This document shows positions 24,757 through 32,054 of a stretch of 50,570 bases of DNA, one piece after another (the first letter of the stretch is position 1; every line of letters starts with the position of its first letter). A program made the position numbers and the translations under genes. Below the pieces are notes generated by a model that saw nothing but the letters and a program-made list of their open reading frames with translations, did no database searches and was not told the DNA's origin. Where the stretch lies: the NCBI GenBank assembly GCA_964639675.1, contig CAZXEK010000041.1, positions 1 to 50,570 on the forward strand, written 5' to 3'. The stretch comes from JACQCV01 sp964639675. GTDB taxonomy: Bacteria; Patescibacteriota; Minisyncoccia; Phycocordibacterales; UBA12445.

Positions 24757-25272
24757 TTGAAAGATAGATTTAAGGTAAATAATCAAATAAGAGCATCTGA
24801 GGTTAGGGTGATCCAGGAAGATGGTCAGAATTTGGGTGTTATGTCAACCGTCGATGCGATATCTCTTGCTAGGGATAAGGGGGTTGATTTGATTGAGATT
24901 TCTGATAAAACCAGTCCACCTATTGCAAAAATAATGGATTATGGTAAGTTTCAGTATCTGGAAAACAAAAAGGCTAAGGTTATCAAGAGTAAGAATAAGT
25001 CCCTAGAAACTAAGGCGATCCAAGTCAAGATAGGAACAGGGGATCATGATCTTCAGCTCAAATCAGAGATGGCTTCGAAGTTTTTGAAAATGGGGCATAG
25101 AGTTAAGATCAACCTATTTCTTCGAGGTAGAGCCAAATATCTGGATCCAAAATTTTTAAGAGAGAGAATGGGAAGAATTCTTAAATTTATTACTGAAGAA
25201 TATAAAGTTGTCGAGAACATAAGAGCGAGTTTAAATGGTTTAAGTCTTGTTATAGAGAAGAATAAAAAATGA
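24757..25272 (+). CDS. infC: Translation initiation factor IF-3
   Basis: 171 residues beginning at a TTG codon (KDRFKVNNQIRASEVRVI). Unusual start codons are characteristic of infC and underlie its self-regulation, because IF-3 discriminates against non-standard starts. The N-terminal domain (INxxIRAxEVRVI pattern), the linker helix with KNKSLETKAIQVKIGTGDHD and the C-terminal domain (FLKMGHRVKINLFLRGR) are all there. IF-3 keeps subunits apart and checks the start codon. No Shine-Dalgarno is visible. It overlaps rpmI by 4 nt (AATGA type). Confidence 0.95.
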   Translation: MKDRFKVNNQIRASEVRVIQEDGQNLGVMSTVDAISLARDKGVDLIEISDKTSPPIAKIMDYGKFQYLENKKAKVIKSKNKSLETKAIQVKIGTGDHDLQLKSEMASKFLKMGHRVKINLFLRGRAKYLDPKFLRERMGRILKFITEEYKVVENIRASLNGLSLVIEKNKK

Positions 25273-25454
25273 AAACAAATAAATCATATTCCAAGCGTTT
25301 GAAGGTTACTAAGAATGGTAAGGTTTTGTCTAGGAGGGCTGGGAAGGATCATTTTAACGCCAAGAGCAGTCGAGGTAAGCAGTTGGCCGGAAAGAGAATG
25401 GTCCCTTTTATAATTAAGCATAAATTATTAAAACAACTTTTGAAGAGTAACTAG
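25269..25454 (+). CDS. rpmI: 50S ribosomal protein bL35
   Basis: 61 residues. Basic throughout, with KRLKVTKNGKVLSRRAGKDHFNAKSSRGKQL and a C-terminal MVPFIIKHKLLKQLLK. The order infC-rpmI-rplT is conserved. Its start overlaps the infC stop. Confidence 0.96.
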   Translation: MKTNKSYSKRLKVTKNGKVLSRRAGKDHFNAKSSRGKQLAGKRMVPFIIKHKLLKQLLKSN

Positions 25455-25490
25455 TTTTTAATTTTTATCTTTTAGTTTTAAATTTAAGTT

Positions 25491-25811
25491 ATGACCAGGG
25501 TTAAAAAGGGTGTAAATGCCCTAAAGAAGAGACGAAATATACTTAAGCAGGTTAAGGGTTATCGTTTTGGTAGAGGTACCAAGGAGAGGATGGCTAAGGA
25601 TGCTATTTTGCATGCTGGCAGAAGCGCCTTCGCTCATCGGAGGAGAAAGAAGAAAGATTTTAGGAGACTCTTCCAGGTTAGAATTAACGCCGAAGCTCGA
25701 GTTAATGGTTTAAGTTATAGCAAACTAATTGGTCTTTTGAAAAAGGACAGTATTATTTTAGACAGGAAGGTTCTATCAGGGATAGCTAACGAAAGCCCAA
25801 AGACTTTTTAA
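25491..25811 (+). CDS. rplT: 50S ribosomal protein bL20
   Basis: 106 residues, about 10 shorter than usual at the C terminus. Starts MTRVKKGVNALKKRRNILKQVKGYRFGR, then AFAHRRRKKKDFRRLFQVRINAEARVNGLSYSKLI. It assembles early onto 23S rRNA and, in other bacteria, represses this operon. No terminator is visible before the following gene. Confidence 0.95.
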   Translation: MTRVKKGVNALKKRRNILKQVKGYRFGRGTKERMAKDAILHAGRSAFAHRRRKKKDFRRLFQVRINAEARVNGLSYSKLIGLLKKDSIILDRKVLSGIANESPKTF

Positions 25812-25851
25812 CGAATAGTAGCCACTGCCACAGCGGGGCAAGTTAAAGTCG

Positions 25852-26709
25852 GTGGTCCAAAATAGAAATCCAGTAGGCGCTCATTTTTCAGTAAGCAAGG
25901 GCTACCTTGAGTCTTTTAAGGAGGCTGTTTCTATTGACGCAGATGCGATGCAGATCTTTGCCAAGAGTCCAATGCAGGCAAGACTTCGATCGGTTACCCC
26001 AGATGAATCTAGATCAGTTAAAGATTTTGAAGATAGAAAAAAAATCAGATCTTTTGTAATTCACGCTTCTTATCTTTTAAATTTTTCCAAGCCAGTAAGT
26101 TCAGACTCTTACGAGATTAAATCTTTAGTTGAGGATATTTTTAACTCCGAGGCACTTGAGGGAATCGGCGCTGTTGCTCATTTGGGGAAGAGTCTTGAAA
26201 TGACTAAAGATGAGGCGATTGCTAATTACGTAGAAAATATTAAGATAGCGGTTAAAAAGACAGACGGAGCTAAATCAGCGGTGATCTTAGAGAATACGGC
26301 TGGTCAGGGTACCGAGATCGGATATAACTTTGAAGAGCTGGGATATATTTATAAAGAGATCGGCGGTAAAAAAAGAGTTAAGTTCTGCCTAGACACGGCA
26401 CACATGTTCGGCGCGGGTTATGATTTGAGAGATAAAAAAACTGTCAAGGAGACTCTGAGCGGGATCGATAAATTTCTAGGTGTGGAGAATATCGGGTGTA
26501 TCCACCTCAATGACTCCAAAAAAGTTTTTTCTTCCCGTGTAGATAGGCATGAAGATGTCGGACGCGGAACAATAGGCGAAGTCGGTCTTAAGAGTTTCAT
26601 ATTAGAGCTGCGAGAACTTGGCGGAGATGAGATACCTTTGATATTAGAAACTCCGGAAGGTTTTGATACATACAAAAAACAGATAAAGAAAGTTAGTAGT
26701 TGGTTTTAA
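25852..26709 (+). CDS. nfo: Endonuclease IV (AP endonuclease)
   Basis: 285 residues from a GTG; the first clear family residues are NPVGAHFSVSKGYLESF. TIM barrel with metal-ligand motifs ILENTAGQGTEIG, VKFCLDTAHMFGAGYD, GCIHLNDSKK, DRHEDVGRGTIG and IPLILETPEG. It cuts DNA 5' to abasic sites with a trinuclear zinc centre and so acts after the uracil-DNA glycosylase at 8447. Start choice is weak: GTG at 25852 with no Shine-Dalgarno. The gene is 41 nt after rplT and may be read from the infC promoter. Confidence 0.95.
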   Translation: MVQNRNPVGAHFSVSKGYLESFKEAVSIDADAMQIFAKSPMQARLRSVTPDESRSVKDFEDRKKIRSFVIHASYLLNFSKPVSSDSYEIKSLVEDIFNSEALEGIGAVAHLGKSLEMTKDEAIANYVENIKIAVKKTDGAKSAVILENTAGQGTEIGYNFEELGYIYKEIGGKKRVKFCLDTAHMFGAGYDLRDKKTVKETLSGIDKFLGVENIGCIHLNDSKKVFSSRVDRHEDVGRGTIGEVGLKSFILELRELGGDEIPLILETPEGFDTYKKQIKKVSSWF

Positions 26710-26788
26710 TTGTTGCAAAAAAATTCACATCCGATATCATGCTGATTGGATATTGGATATTGATATAGAAAAAGAGGAGGGGAATTAG

Positions 26789-27373
26789 ATGATCAACGAT
26801 CTCTTGCCTCGGTATTATGAGGCCCACAGTGATGACGATACTAGATATACGACAATACAAGGGGAGGTCATCCGAGGACATGAAGTGGCTTGGATGGAAT
26901 GCAGGGGCACTATTATTTGTGGAGATAAAAGTGGAGAAACTTTTACGACTCGCCTGATTTTTTGCGAATGTTGTTTTACTGAGGGTGTGGGTTGGGAGAT
27001 CGACACTAAATATGGTGTGGCGGGCGTCAGTGATCGAGGTCGATGTCTTCCTCGCAGGATATTTCTGCGTCAGCGGCATGCTGAACTCCGGAAGGAATTC
27101 TTGAGGCGTTTCGGGCGACCTATACGCAAGCACATACCGGAAATTATTTTTGCTATGATTGAGAAAGTGAAGGCTCTAGAATTCGTCGAAGATAGCAATG
27201 GAGCCAAACTCTGGAGCGGCTTCTTCTATCTGCAAACGGTCGCGAGTATTGTAAATAAGACCAGGTCTCTTCAGGGGATCAAGGATATTGCCCTGCAGAT
27301 GGTTTATCAAAAAAAGATCAATCTTAACGGCAATGTCGTTACGGATTACCACGAACCTCTTCCTGTCGCATAG
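26789..27373 (+). CDS. Orphan protein of unknown function
   Basis: 194 residues, family not recognised. The start is well supported by GAGGAGGGG about 7 nt upstream. The middle contains a cysteine cluster (FCECCFTEGVGW) after an ICGDKSGETFTT hairpin that could bind a metal with Cys of IICGDK. The second half is helical and basic (RRIFLRQRHAELRKEFLRRFGRPIRKHIP). There is no signal peptide or membrane segment. GC content looks higher than in the neighbours, which would fit a recently acquired gene. A terminator follows at 27510, so it is a single-gene unit. Confidence 0.7.
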   Translation: MINDLLPRYYEAHSDDDTRYTTIQGEVIRGHEVAWMECRGTIICGDKSGETFTTRLIFCECCFTEGVGWEIDTKYGVAGVSDRGRCLPRRIFLRQRHAELRKEFLRRFGRPIRKHIPEIIFAMIEKVKALEFVEDSNGAKLWSGFFYLQTVASIVNKTRSLQGIKDIALQMVYQKKINLNGNVVTDYHEPLPVA

Positions 27374-27509
27374 AACGAGATATTTAGAATAACCCAAATC
27401 GCCCTTTGTTCGTATTTTGGAATTCTAGTCGGATGTCGAAGATTTTCAACTTGCCACGGAAGAGCTTCGTAAATTCTTAAAATAGGTTTTGAAGAAAAGT
27501 TGAACCACG

Positions 27510-27542
27510 AAAGCCGCATACCTTAGGTAAGCGGTTTTTTAG
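27510..27542 (+). terminator. Terminator after the orphan gene
   Basis: CCGC-A-TACCT (27514-27523) pairs with AGGTA-A-GCGG (27525-27534), followed by T6. It lies ~140 nt after the stop codon. Confidence 0.75.
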
Positions 27543-27675
27543 TTCACCCCGTAGTGGAATTTGCCATCGTTCCCTATGATATATATTTCTAAGTAATTTG
27601 TATTCAAGAGAGTTAGATTGATTTTGGGAATTTATAATTTAAAAACACGAATAATGGTAAATTCTATCAACCTTG

Positions 27676-27801
27676 TTGACTTTTAATCGATTATCTGCGA
27701 GTATACTACTCGAGTGCATCTTCAGTATAAAACATTATTCTGAAGAGCTTTTCAAAACAAATATCGCACAGATCCCTAGACGTTAAGTCTAGGGATCTGT
27801 G
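27676..27801 (+). other. Possible small RNA unit: promoter-like boxes and a 15-bp perfect hairpin
   Basis: TTGACT (27676) and TATACT (27702, long 20-nt spacing) precede a small hairpin CTTCAG/CTGAAG. A perfect 15-bp stem follows, CACAGATCCCTAGAC (27767-27781) with GTCTAGGGATCTGTG (27787-27801), with a GTTAA loop and a weak T-rich tail. There is no coding frame of note. It could be a ~100-nt RNA. It lies in the ~0.95-kb gap between the orphan gene and secA. Confidence 0.4.
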
Positions 27802-27868
27802 TTTGCATTTTAATTTTGTATGATTTACAATTATGAATGTTCTGGACGCCCCTAAAATTTTTGTTTCT

Positions 27869-27933
27869 GAGTAAGGTCGGCAGAGCACTCAAAATGATAT
27901 TTGTTTTGGAGTAAGCGTCTGCCGATCCTACTC
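27869..27933. repeat. Inverted repeat with 16-nt arms
   Basis: GAGTAAGGTCGGCAGA (27869-27884) and TCTGCCGATCCTACTC (27918-27933) pair at 14 of 16 positions around a 33-nt loop. A direct repeat (TTTGTTT, then GAGTAAG) is also present on both sides. Confidence 0.55.
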
Positions 27934-27942
27934 CGAAATAAA

Positions 27943-27985
27943 CCCCACACATAAACTTATGTGTGGGGTTTGAGTTTATTTATTT
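27943..27985 (+). terminator. Strong terminator-like hairpin in the secA upstream gap
   Basis: CCCCACACATAA (27943-27954) pairs with TTATGTGTGGGG (27957-27968), followed by TTTGAGTTTATTTATTTT. There is no gene immediately upstream, so it implies a transcribed non-coding element before it. Confidence 0.7.
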
Positions 27986-28006
27986 TAAATATCTTTCATA
28001 TCTAAG

Positions 28007-28045
28007 GTCAGACTTCTTTGACGGCCGTCACGGAAGTCTGACACG
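28007..28045. repeat. Nested palindrome with ACGGCCGTCA, copy 2
   Basis: Outer arms GTCAGACTTC (28007-28016) and GAAGTCTGAC (28033-28042) enclose the 12-bp palindrome TGACGGCCGTCA (28019-28030). The right half recurs at 11619. Confidence 0.6.
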
Positions 28046-28084
28046 TTGAAGTTATCCCCAACTTTGTACAAAAAAATTTGTTGT

Positions 28085-28112
28085 TTGATTTTTTTTAAGA
28101 GATAATTATATT
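28085..28112 (+). promoter_or_regulatory. Promoter of the lysine-rich micro-ORF unit
   Basis: TTGATT (28085-28090), a 16-nt spacer and TATATT (28107-28112). Predicted start is near 28119. Confidence 0.55.
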
Positions 28113-28192
28113 ATTAGCAACAATATTTTCTGAAAATTTTTTAATAAAAATTTAGAGGTCGAATGTTGTTGTGAGTTACTCGATTGAAAACA

Positions 28193-28240
28193 ATGGCAAA
28201 GAAGAAAGCAGCAAAGAAGTCAGCAAAGAAGAAGCGATAG
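28193..28240 (+). CDS. Putative 15-residue Lys/Ala peptide (micro-ORF)
   Basis: ATG at 28193 encodes MAKKKAAKKSAKKKR, like the basic tail of histone H1-type proteins. It lies in its own apparent transcription unit between a promoter (28085-28112) and a perfect 12-bp terminator hairpin. A competing reading exists on the same RNA: GTG at 28171 opens a 27-codon frame (MSYSIENNGKEESSKEV, stop 28252) that is acidic and is about 11 nt after AGAGGT. Upstream, an ATG at 28163 in the same frame as the lysine-rich ORF is closed after three codons by TGA. Which frame, if any, is translated is undecided. A peptide this short may go unnoticed in standard annotation. Confidence 0.4.
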   Translation: MAKKKAAKKSAKKKR

Positions 28241-28262
28241 TTTCTCTAGTCTGATTTAATGT

Positions 28263-28300
28263 AAAAATCTCTCCGACATAAGGTTGGAGAGATTTTTCTA
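28263..28300 (+). terminator. Terminator of the micro-ORF unit
   Basis: AAAAATCTCTCC (28263-28274) pairs perfectly with GGAGAGATTTTT (28286-28297). It lies immediately upstream of the secA promoter. Confidence 0.8.
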
Positions 28301-28324
28301 TCTTATTTTGCTATAATGGCCGAG

Positions 28325-30823
28325 ATGTTTTTGTTAGACAAAATATTTGGAAAACCGGGTGATAGAGCCGTGGCTAAGTTACAACCGATTATTGATTTGA
28401 CGGCTGGTTTCGAGCCGTCATTTAAGCTTTTAAATGACTCAGGACTTAAGGATAAGACTCGAGAACTAAAAGAACGATTAGCTTCTGGTCAGACTCTAGA
28501 GGATATTTTACCAGAGGCCTTTGCTCTTGTCAGGGAGGCTGCAGATAGAACTCTCGGTCAGAGGCATTATGATGTTCAGATTATCGGCGGTATATTCTTG
28601 CATCAGGGTAAGATCACAGAGATGAGAACTGGTGAAGGTAAAACTCAGGTAGCAACCTTACCAGCCTATCTTAATGCATTGTCTGGTAATGGAGTTCATA
28701 TTGTGACTGTTAACGACTATCTTGCCAGGCGTGATACAGTTTGGATGGGTCAGATCTATAATCTATTGGGCCTCTCTCTGGCGGTAATAAACCATCAGTC
28801 TTCTTACATCTATGATCCTAAACACAAAGAATCTGATAAAGAGAGAGACAATCTCGGATCCTTCAGAGTTGTTTATGAATTTCTGAAACCTTGTACTCGT
28901 AAGGAGGCGTATTTGGCGGATATAACTTATGGTACCAATCATGAGTTTGGTTTTGATTACTTAAGGGACAATATTAATTATGATTCAAGTGAGATTGTAC
29001 AACGATTAGATAAAGATGGTAACACCTTACATAATTTTGCGATTGTTGACGAGGTCGATTCTATTTTGATAGATGAAGCTAGGACACCCTTAATCATCTC
29101 TTCTGCGACCTCTGAGTCGGAGGATCTTTATAAGGTTTTTGCTAAACTTATCGGTAGATTTATTGTCGGAGAGGACTATACGGTTGATGAAAAGTTTAAA
29201 ACGATTTCCATAACCGAATCTGGTATAAACAAGGCGGAGAAGATTCTTGGCGTCGGCAACATTTATACTGAGGGTGGGATTAAGTATGTTCATCATCTAG
29301 AGACAGCTGTTAGGGCTCGTGCCCTATATCGGTTAGATAAAGAGTATGTTGTCAAAAATGATGAGGTTATAATCGTCGATGAATCAACGGGTCGCCTCCA
29401 GCCCGGTAGAAGATGGTCTGAGGGATTACATCAGGCAGTTGAAGCCAAAGAAAATGTCTCGGTCCAGAAAGAATCTAGAACTATGGCGAGTATAACTTTG
29501 CAGAACTACTTTAGACAGTACAAGAAGCTTTCGGGCATGACCGGTACAGCAGCCACTTCAGCGGAGGAGTTTCAGAAAGTTTACAGTCTTGATACAGTAG
29601 TTGTGCCGACTCACCAGGAAAGTAAGAGGCAAGATCTTGACGATCTAATTTTTCAAACCGAAGCCGGTAAGTTTAAGGCGATCGCCAAGAAGATAAAAGA
29701 GCTCAATCAGAAAGGTCAGCCAGTTTTGGTGGGTACAGTCTCTATTGAGAAAAATGAGCTACTTTCAAAATATCTAAAGCACGAAGGTGTTACCCACGAG
29801 ATACTTAATGCCAAGAATCATGAGAAGGAGGGTGAGATTATTGCTTCCGCTGGGCAACAGGAAGGTGTTGTGATTGCTACCAATATGGCAGGCAGAGGAG
29901 TTGATATCAAGCTCGGTGGAATTTTGGCTACATCAGCCGACTATGGGAAGGTCAAAGATCTTGGGGGACTTTTTGTTCTTGGGACAGAGCGGCATGAAGC
30001 TCGGAGGATTGACAATCAGCTCCGAGGTAGGTCTGGGCGTCAAGGTGATCCAGGGGAAACTCAGTTCTTCGTATCGCTGGAAGATAGTCTCATGAGGATA
30101 TTTGCTTCTGATATGGTTAAGAAAATGATGACCCGGGCCGGAATTCCGGAAGATGAATCGATTCAAAATAGATTTGTTTCTAAGTCCATAGAGGCTGCTC
30201 AAACAAAGATTGAAGGTCTGAACTTTGATTCACGCAAACATCTGCTTGAGTATGATGATGTGATGTCACACCAGAGATCGACTATCTACATTAGACGTAG
30301 GAGGATCTTAATGGGCGATAATTCTTATCTGGACGAACTGCTTCTGCGTCAAGTTGATGAAGCGGCAGGGGATGATGAGGTTAAGAAACTTTTAGATCTT
30401 AAAAAAAGTGATCTGGGTCTTGCCGGTTTTTATAAGTCACTTCGAATGCTCGCCTTACAGGTGATTGATATGCTTTGGGTCGATCATCTGGAGCAGATGG
30501 ATTACATGAGGTCGAGCGTGCGACTTCGAGCTTATGGTCAGAGGGATCCGTTGATTGAATATAAGAGAGAAGGTCTCAAGCTGTTTAGAGATCTCGAAGC
30601 TTCTATTGGTAGTATGTTGATCAAGCTTATCCCTTCGATTGGAGGGCAAGTGACCAGAGAGAATAGGGTAGAGGTCAAAGAGGTTCACGATTCGACTAAG
30701 TTAATAGGCGATACAGGTAGCAGTAGTGATCATCCGGACAGTGCAGAAAAGCCAGAAGCGGGTCGTAATGAGCCTTGTCCATGTGGCTCTGGAAAAAAGT
30801 ATAAGCGATGTCACGGAGTTTGA
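28325..30823 (+). CDS. secA: Preprotein translocase ATPase SecA
   Basis: 832 residues from the ATG at 28325. I prefer it to the ATG at 28316 because the -10 box TATAAT (28312-28317) overlaps the earlier ATG and would start transcription at 28324-28325. Both give the same MFLLDKIFGKPGDRAV start of homology. DEAD motor: MRTGEGKTQVA (Walker A, residues ~103-111), IVDEVDSILIDEARTPLIIS (Walker B), TNMAGRGVDIKLG and LRGRSGRQGDPG. The C terminus has the SEC-C zinc motif CPCGSGKKYKRCH. It drives proteins through SecY using ATP. Somewhat shorter than E. coli SecA (901). The upstream region is gene-poor. Confidence 0.96.
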   Translation: MFLLDKIFGKPGDRAVAKLQPIIDLTAGFEPSFKLLNDSGLKDKTRELKERLASGQTLEDILPEAFALVREAADRTLGQRHYDVQIIGGIFLHQGKITEMRTGEGKTQVATLPAYLNALSGNGVHIVTVNDYLARRDTVWMGQIYNLLGLSLAVINHQSSYIYDPKHKESDKERDNLGSFRVVYEFLKPCTRKEAYLADITYGTNHEFGFDYLRDNINYDSSEIVQRLDKDGNTLHNFAIVDEVDSILIDEARTPLIISSATSESEDLYKVFAKLIGRFIVGEDYTVDEKFKTISITESGINKAEKILGVGNIYTEGGIKYVHHLETAVRARALYRLDKEYVVKNDEVIIVDESTGRLQPGRRWSEGLHQAVEAKENVSVQKESRTMASITLQNYFRQYKKLSGMTGTAATSAEEFQKVYSLDTVVVPTHQESKRQDLDDLIFQTEAGKFKAIAKKIKELNQKGQPVLVGTVSIEKNELLSKYLKHEGVTHEILNAKNHEKEGEIIASAGQQEGVVIATNMAGRGVDIKLGGILATSADYGKVKDLGGLFVLGTERHEARRIDNQLRGRSGRQGDPGETQFFVSLEDSLMRIFASDMVKKMMTRAGIPEDESIQNRFVSKSIEAAQTKIEGLNFDSRKHLLEYDDVMSHQRSTIYIRRRRILMGDNSYLDELLLRQVDEAAGDDEVKKLLDLKKSDLGLAGFYKSLRMLALQVIDMLWVDHLEQMDYMRSSVRLRAYGQRDPLIEYKREGLKLFRDLEASIGSMLIKLIPSIGGQVTRENRVEVKEVHDSTKLIGDTGSSSDHPDSAEKPEAGRNEPCPCGSGKKYKRCHGV

Positions 30824-30838
30824 AATTCCGATACCCAC

Positions 30839-30862
30839 GTATCTGCTCACAACTCTGAGTAG
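30839..30862 (-). repeat. Dispersed palindromic element, partial copy D (one arm)
   Basis: GTATCTGCTCACAA, then CTCTGAGTAG, matches the reverse complement of the right end of copy B (9722-9745) at 22 of 24 positions. The rest of the element is missing. It lies 15 bp after the secA stop. Confidence 0.6.
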
Positions 30863-30914
30863 TATACTAAGGTTTAAAACTTTGATGCGCATCCCAACGT
30901 GGAGGCATCATACT

Positions 30915-30933
30915 ATCCCGATGTAACATCGGG
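30915..30933 (+). promoter_or_regulatory. Small hairpin in the leader of the interrupted small gene
   Basis: CCCGATGT-A-ACATCGGG, an 8-bp perfect hairpin ending a few bases before the AAAGGAG ribosome site of the gene at 30951. It may stabilise or regulate the leader. Confidence 0.45.
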
Positions 30934-30950
30934 AGAAAGGAGCTGTCATC

Positions 30951-31190
30951 ATGACGGTACATAAGACTGTCGCCGACGGCAAACTCGGGAATAAGGCAAG
31001 CTCATCAATCGGCATGACCTCAAGGACGACCTTAACGGGAAGAAGGTTGTGGGGTGCACAGCTCCTCGACTTCTACCTGAAGAACCCCTAGCTCATCCTC
31101 GATAGGTGGAAGGGCGAGGCATGGGACTCGCACTACCTCTGGCTGAACAGTAGTTTCAGCGACACGAGCTCTGCGTTGCTCGCAAGCTGA
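30951..31190 (+). pseudogene. Small gene interrupted by an in-frame TAG
   Basis: ATG at 30951 follows AAAGGAG by 8 nt. It encodes 46 residues (MTVHKTVADGKLGNKASSSI, continuing to LLDFYLKNP), then TAG at 31089. The same frame continues for 32 more codons (LILDRWKGEAWDSHYLWLNS, ending SALLAS) to TGA at 31188, followed by a strong terminator. The two halves together resemble a family of small CPR proteins with the pattern LLxNPxLIPxxWKGK, then W/Y-rich strands and a terminal AAVLAS; that comparison is from memory. The tail here is shorter than in those relatives. Either a nonsense mutation has killed the gene, or the 46-residue product is used, or TAG is read through. The GC-rich composition is unlike the surroundings. 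Confidence 0.5.
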
Positions 31191-31238
31191 GTCCTGAAAG
31201 GTTCGTAGTAGCCTCAAAACTCCCCGACGCTAGTCTCA

Positions 31239-31270
31239 CCCCACATCGGTAACGATGTGGGGCTTTTTGT
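31239..31270 (+). terminator. Terminator after the interrupted small gene
   Basis: CCCCACATCG (31239-31248) pairs with CGATGTGGGG (31253-31262) around GTAA, followed by CTTTTTGTTG. Confidence 0.85.
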
Positions 31271-31389
31271 TGCGCCAGAGGCGCATCAGCCTTGGGCTGA
31301 TTTTAATATTCTGTTAATATACAAAACGGGTAGTAGGTGAATATGCGGGAGATTTTAGGTAGGATGGTATATTTAAGAAAATATAGAGT

Positions 31390-31911
31390 ATGAATATTAA
31401 GGTTGGTTCTACGAATAGAGTGAAGGTAGAGGCTCTTCGGGAGATATTGCAGGATTATGCACACTTAAAAGAGGCGACAGTTTTTGCTATCGAAACCTCT
31501 TCGGGTGTCTCAGAGCAGCCTAAGTCTCTAGAAGAGACTGTAAAGGGATCTATAAATCGCGCCAGGAATTCATTTGAAGACTGTCGTTACAGTTTCGGTA
31601 TAGAGTCTGGTCTTATGGAAGTACCGAATACTAAGTCTGGATTTATGGATGTATGTGTCTGTGCAATTTTTGACGGGAAAGAATATCATTTGGGTCTTTC
31701 TTCGGCATGGGAAGCACCGAGGCAGGTTGTACACCATATGTTAAATGATGGATTAGATATGAATCAGGCGGCTTTCAGGGCTGGGTTTACAAAAAATTTG
31801 GAGGTTGGGTCGGCCGAAGGTCTTGTTGGAATTATGACGCGGGGTAGGCTTACAAGAAAAGAATATACAAAGGAAGCAATTAGAACTGCTCTTATTCATC
31901 TAGATAGATAG
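31390..31911 (+). CDS. Non-canonical purine NTP phosphatase (YjjX/DUF84 family)
   Basis: 173 residues. Motifs of the inosine/xanthosine triphosphatase YjjX family: KVGSTNRVKVEALREIL at the start, TSSGVSEQPKSLEETVKGSINRARNS, YSFGIESGLMEV and GSAEGLVGIMTRGRLTRKEYTKEAIRTAL. It hydrolyses ITP/XTP (or modified pyrimidine NTPs), cleaning the nucleotide pool. A TGG-extended TATATT box at 31368-31373 puts the mRNA start about 10 nt before the ATG, with no clear Shine-Dalgarno. A 20-bp hairpin terminator lies ~95 nt downstream. Confidence 0.85.
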   Translation: MNIKVGSTNRVKVEALREILQDYAHLKEATVFAIETSSGVSEQPKSLEETVKGSINRARNSFEDCRYSFGIESGLMEVPNTKSGFMDVCVCAIFDGKEYHLGLSSAWEAPRQVVHHMLNDGLDMNQAAFRAGFTKNLEVGSAEGLVGIMTRGRLTRKEYTKEAIRTALIHLDR

Positions 31912-32003
31912 AAAGTGTTCCCGAGAGATCTTATTTCTAAAAGTATCAGAGTATATTATAAGTACGACCGTGGCTATAATATACCGAGGAGATCTTAAAA
32001 GAA

Positions 32004-32054
32004 AAAAGTCCAAGACTTCGAACGGCGGATAGTTCGAAGTCTTGGACTTTTATT
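32004..32054. terminator. Bidirectional terminator, 16-bp perfect stem
   Basis: GTCCAAGACTTCGAAC (32008-32023) pairs with GTTCGAAGTCTTGGAC (32032-32047), with A-tract and T-tract on the two sides. It serves the YjjX-like gene and the convergent 67-codon gene. Confidence 0.85.

Noticed and set aside
27706..27888. 60-codon minus-strand frame in the secA upstream gap
   Set aside because: It runs through perfect hairpins and has no ribosome site; it is explained by the structured non-coding region.
28163..28240. UGA recoding (as glycine in some CPR groups) joining the MLL start to the lysine-rich ORF
   Set aside because: TGA is used as the stop of secA and mltG in this window, so the genome appears to use the standard stop code.
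31032..31217. 61-codon minus-strand frame over the interrupted small gene
   Set aside because: It is a shadow of the plus-strand frame, which has the Shine-Dalgarno and terminator.
31970..32054. Possible tiny RNA from a TATAAT at 31975 reading into the 20-bp hairpin
   Set aside because: No supporting -35 element, and the hairpin is better explained as the bidirectional terminator of two convergent genes.
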